Origin: Sphingobacteriales bacterium | Lineage (GTDB): Bacteria > Bacteroidota > Bacteroidia > Chitinophagales > UBA2359 | Reading direction: 5' to 3' | Length of the DNA: 64,000 nt | Assembly: GCA_016706405.1 (NCBI GenBank) | Contig: JADJJT010000001.1 | Span: 310,001 to 374,000, forward strand | Shown: positions 63,013 to 64,000 of the stretch, one piece after another | Position numbering within the stretch: position 1 is the stretch's first letter | Layout of the letters: each line of letters starts with the position of its first letter | Notes under the pieces: model-generated | Seen by the model: only the letters and a program-made list of their open reading frames with translations | The model's database searches: none | Told to the model about the DNA's origin: nothing | Made by a program: the position numbers and the translations under genes

Positions 63013-63057
63013 AAAAAGCAGAGAACCACTTTTTAAAGAAGCAATTCTCTGCTTTTT
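63013..63057 (-). terminator. Terminator of the cyclophilin gene
   Basis: AAAAAGCAGAGAA (63013-63025) and TTCTCTGCTTTTT (63045-63057) form a 13-bp perfect stem with a 19-base loop; the minus-strand 3' side ends in a T-run. It lies 37 bp beyond the stop at 63094. Confidence 0.85.
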
Positions 63058-63093
63058 ATTTTAAACATGTTATGTTTTGATTTAAGAATAAGA

Positions 63094-63798
63094 TTATTTA
63101 ACGATAATTTTCTTTATCACTACGTCTTCAACGGGGCGGTCGCCGGCGGCTGTTGGGGTGTTTGCAATGGCATCAACAACCTCTAAGCCTTTTGTTACTT
63201 TGCCAAATACGGTATGGCGGCCATCTAAATGAGGGGTGGCGGCGTGAGTAATAAAAAACTGCGAGCCGTTGGTGCCAGGGCCAGCATTTGCCATTGATAA
63301 AATACCGGCGCCGGTATGTTTAAGCGAGGGGTCAAACTCGTCTTGAAATTTGTAGCCTGGGCCGCCGCGTCCGGTACCGGTGGGGTCGCCGCCTTGTATC
63401 ATAAAGCCTTTAATAACCCTATGAAAAATTAGGCCATCATAAAAACCGCGTTTGGCTAATTCAACAAAATTGCAAACTGTTTTGGGTGCTTTGGTGGCAA
63501 AAAGAGTAATTTCAATATCGCCTTTGTTAGTTTTCATTACTACATTAATATCCTTGTCGTATTTTGCATTGGCAATAAGCGTTTGCATTTCGGCGGGATT
63601 AATTTTGGCGGCATTACCGGTAGCTGCGGGCGGTTGCTGCTTTGGAGGGGCGGAGGGTGGCGGCGGCGGTGGGGTGGCAGCAGTAGTAGCTGTTGTTTTG
63701 TTTTCGGTGTTTTTTTCAGACGAGGCACTTTTTTTATTGCACGCACCTACTGTTAAAAGTACAGTTGCGGCTAATAGCACCATAAATAAGCGATACAT
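63094..63798 (-). CDS. Cyclophilin-type peptidyl-prolyl isomerase, lipoprotein
   Basis: Envelope-localised prolyl isomerase. MVLLAATVLLTVGAC is a lipoprotein signal. Residues ~22-62 are a low-complexity Ala/Pro/Thr linker (poly-Pro run). The cyclophilin domain contains VMKTNKGDIEITLFATKAPKTV, FHRVIKGFMIQGGDPTGTGRGGPGYKFQDEF, GILSMANAGPGTNGSQFFIT and LDGRHTVFGKVTKGLEVVDA. The R of FHRVIKGFMIQ and the Q-F pair of GSQFFI are the active-site residues and are intact. It is a single gene with its own terminator. Confidence 0.95.
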   Translation of the reverse strand: MYRLFMVLLAATVLLTVGACNKKSASSEKNTENKTTATTAATPPPPPPSAPPKQQPPAATGNAAKINPAEMQTLIANAKYDKDINVVMKTNKGDIEITLFATKAPKTVCNFVELAKRGFYDGLIFHRVIKGFMIQGGDPTGTGRGGPGYKFQDEFDPSLKHTGAGILSMANAGPGTNGSQFFITHAATPHLDGRHTVFGKVTKGLEVVDAIANTPTAAGDRPVEDVVIKKIIVK

Positions 63799-63834
63799 AG
63801 TTTAATAAAGTTTGTTTTTTATTATATATAAATT

Positions 63835-64000
63835 CTATTTTTGTTTATAGATTGGCACTGTTGAGCAGGGTTCGCCGTACATTAAAGTTTTAACAACGGG
63901 TTGCAATAGACGGGTAATTTCGGCAAAGGCGGCAGCTGGTATGGTTTTGTCGCCGCAGCCTTTAACAACTACTCGTTTGTCGCGGTAAGTTTCGGGGTTA
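63835..64000 (-). CDS. DUF2480-like protein, 3' end
   Basis: A partial leftward gene entering from the right edge, with its TAG at 63835-63837. The 54 visible residues include DKRVVVKGCGDKTIPAAAF and TLMYGEPCSTVPIYKQK. The G-C-G-D-K-x-I-P and M-Y-G-E-P-C-S-x-V-P-x-Y-K segments resemble the end of DUF2480 proteins, small Bacteroidota-specific proteins of unknown role. The frame is open through the edge. Confidence 0.55.
   Translation of the reverse strand, partial: NPETYRDKRVVVKGCGDKTIPAAAFAEITRLLQPVVKTLMYGEPCSTVPIYKQK

Noticed and set aside
1..64000. CRISPR arrays, tRNA or rRNA genes, insertion sequences, prophage
   Set aside because: No regularly spaced repeat-spacer pattern, cloverleaf, rRNA-like sequence, transposase or integrase was seen; the only tandem arrays are the two heptanucleotide runs.

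Overview
The window is a piece of a Bacteroidota chromosome, probably from the Saprospirales/Chitinophagales side of the phylum. By eye it is about 40% GC. The evidence is the gene content: type IX secretion (T9SS) sorting domains, a CHU_C-type C-terminus, two PorV/PorQ-family proteins, gliding genes gldG and gldH, a TonB-dependent receptor with a carboxypeptidase-like N-terminal domain, RicT with a Cys-rich N-terminus, and the lipid A genes lpxB and lpxK. Promoters also fit the Bacteroidota form, TAnnTTTG at -7 and TTG at -33. Three sites upstream of genes have both boxes with exactly 20 bp between them. No rRNA, tRNA, CRISPR array, integrase, transposase or prophage gene was seen.

Layout. 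1-5 kb: the end of a D-threonine-aldolase-like gene, a nicotinamidase-like hydrolase behind a promoter flanked by twin operator-like repeats, then a three-gene vWA / PP2C phosphatase / protein kinase cassette resembling the TerY-P triads described next to tellurium-resistance-type systems. 5-10 kb: a 1662-residue secreted protein of repeated Ig-like/cadherin-like domains ending in a T9SS type B signal. 10-25 kb: mostly housekeeping and envelope genes (lpxB, MazG-like pyrophosphohydrolase, tryptophan 2,3-dioxygenase, DUF1015, a MotB-like OmpA protein, YitT, folA, glycosyltransferase, beta-barrel) and an ECF sigma / putative anti-sigma / CpxP-like operon. 25-29 kb: two T9SS cargo genes, one apparently frameshifted, the other with a G10 tract near its start. 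29-41 kb: 5'-nucleotidase, holB-ricT-gldH, a lipoprotein, methylmalonyl-CoA epimerase, PorV-like protein, lpxK, ruvA, a TlpA-like thioredoxin and greA. 41-52 kb: a minus-strand set of a large TonB receptor, a 1562-residue secreted protein and a second PorV-like protein, preceded by a 2-hydroxyacid dehydrogenase. 53-64 kb: a fused E1 alpha/beta dehydrogenase, a coiled-coil lipoprotein, an AlbA_2 protein, gldG, trmD, a secreted protein, korA and a cyclophilin lipoprotein, with a DUF2480-like gene at the right edge.

The most unusual signals are not genes. The palindrome TCCGGA occurs roughly 70 times on my reading, against about 9 expected from composition, in genes and gaps alike, which recalls the HIP1 palindrome of cyanobacteria. 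Two arrays of 7-bp units with a GGCT core lie between genes. Among genes, the vWA/PP2C/kinase cassette with an unassigned kinase C-terminal half is the best candidate for an under-described system.
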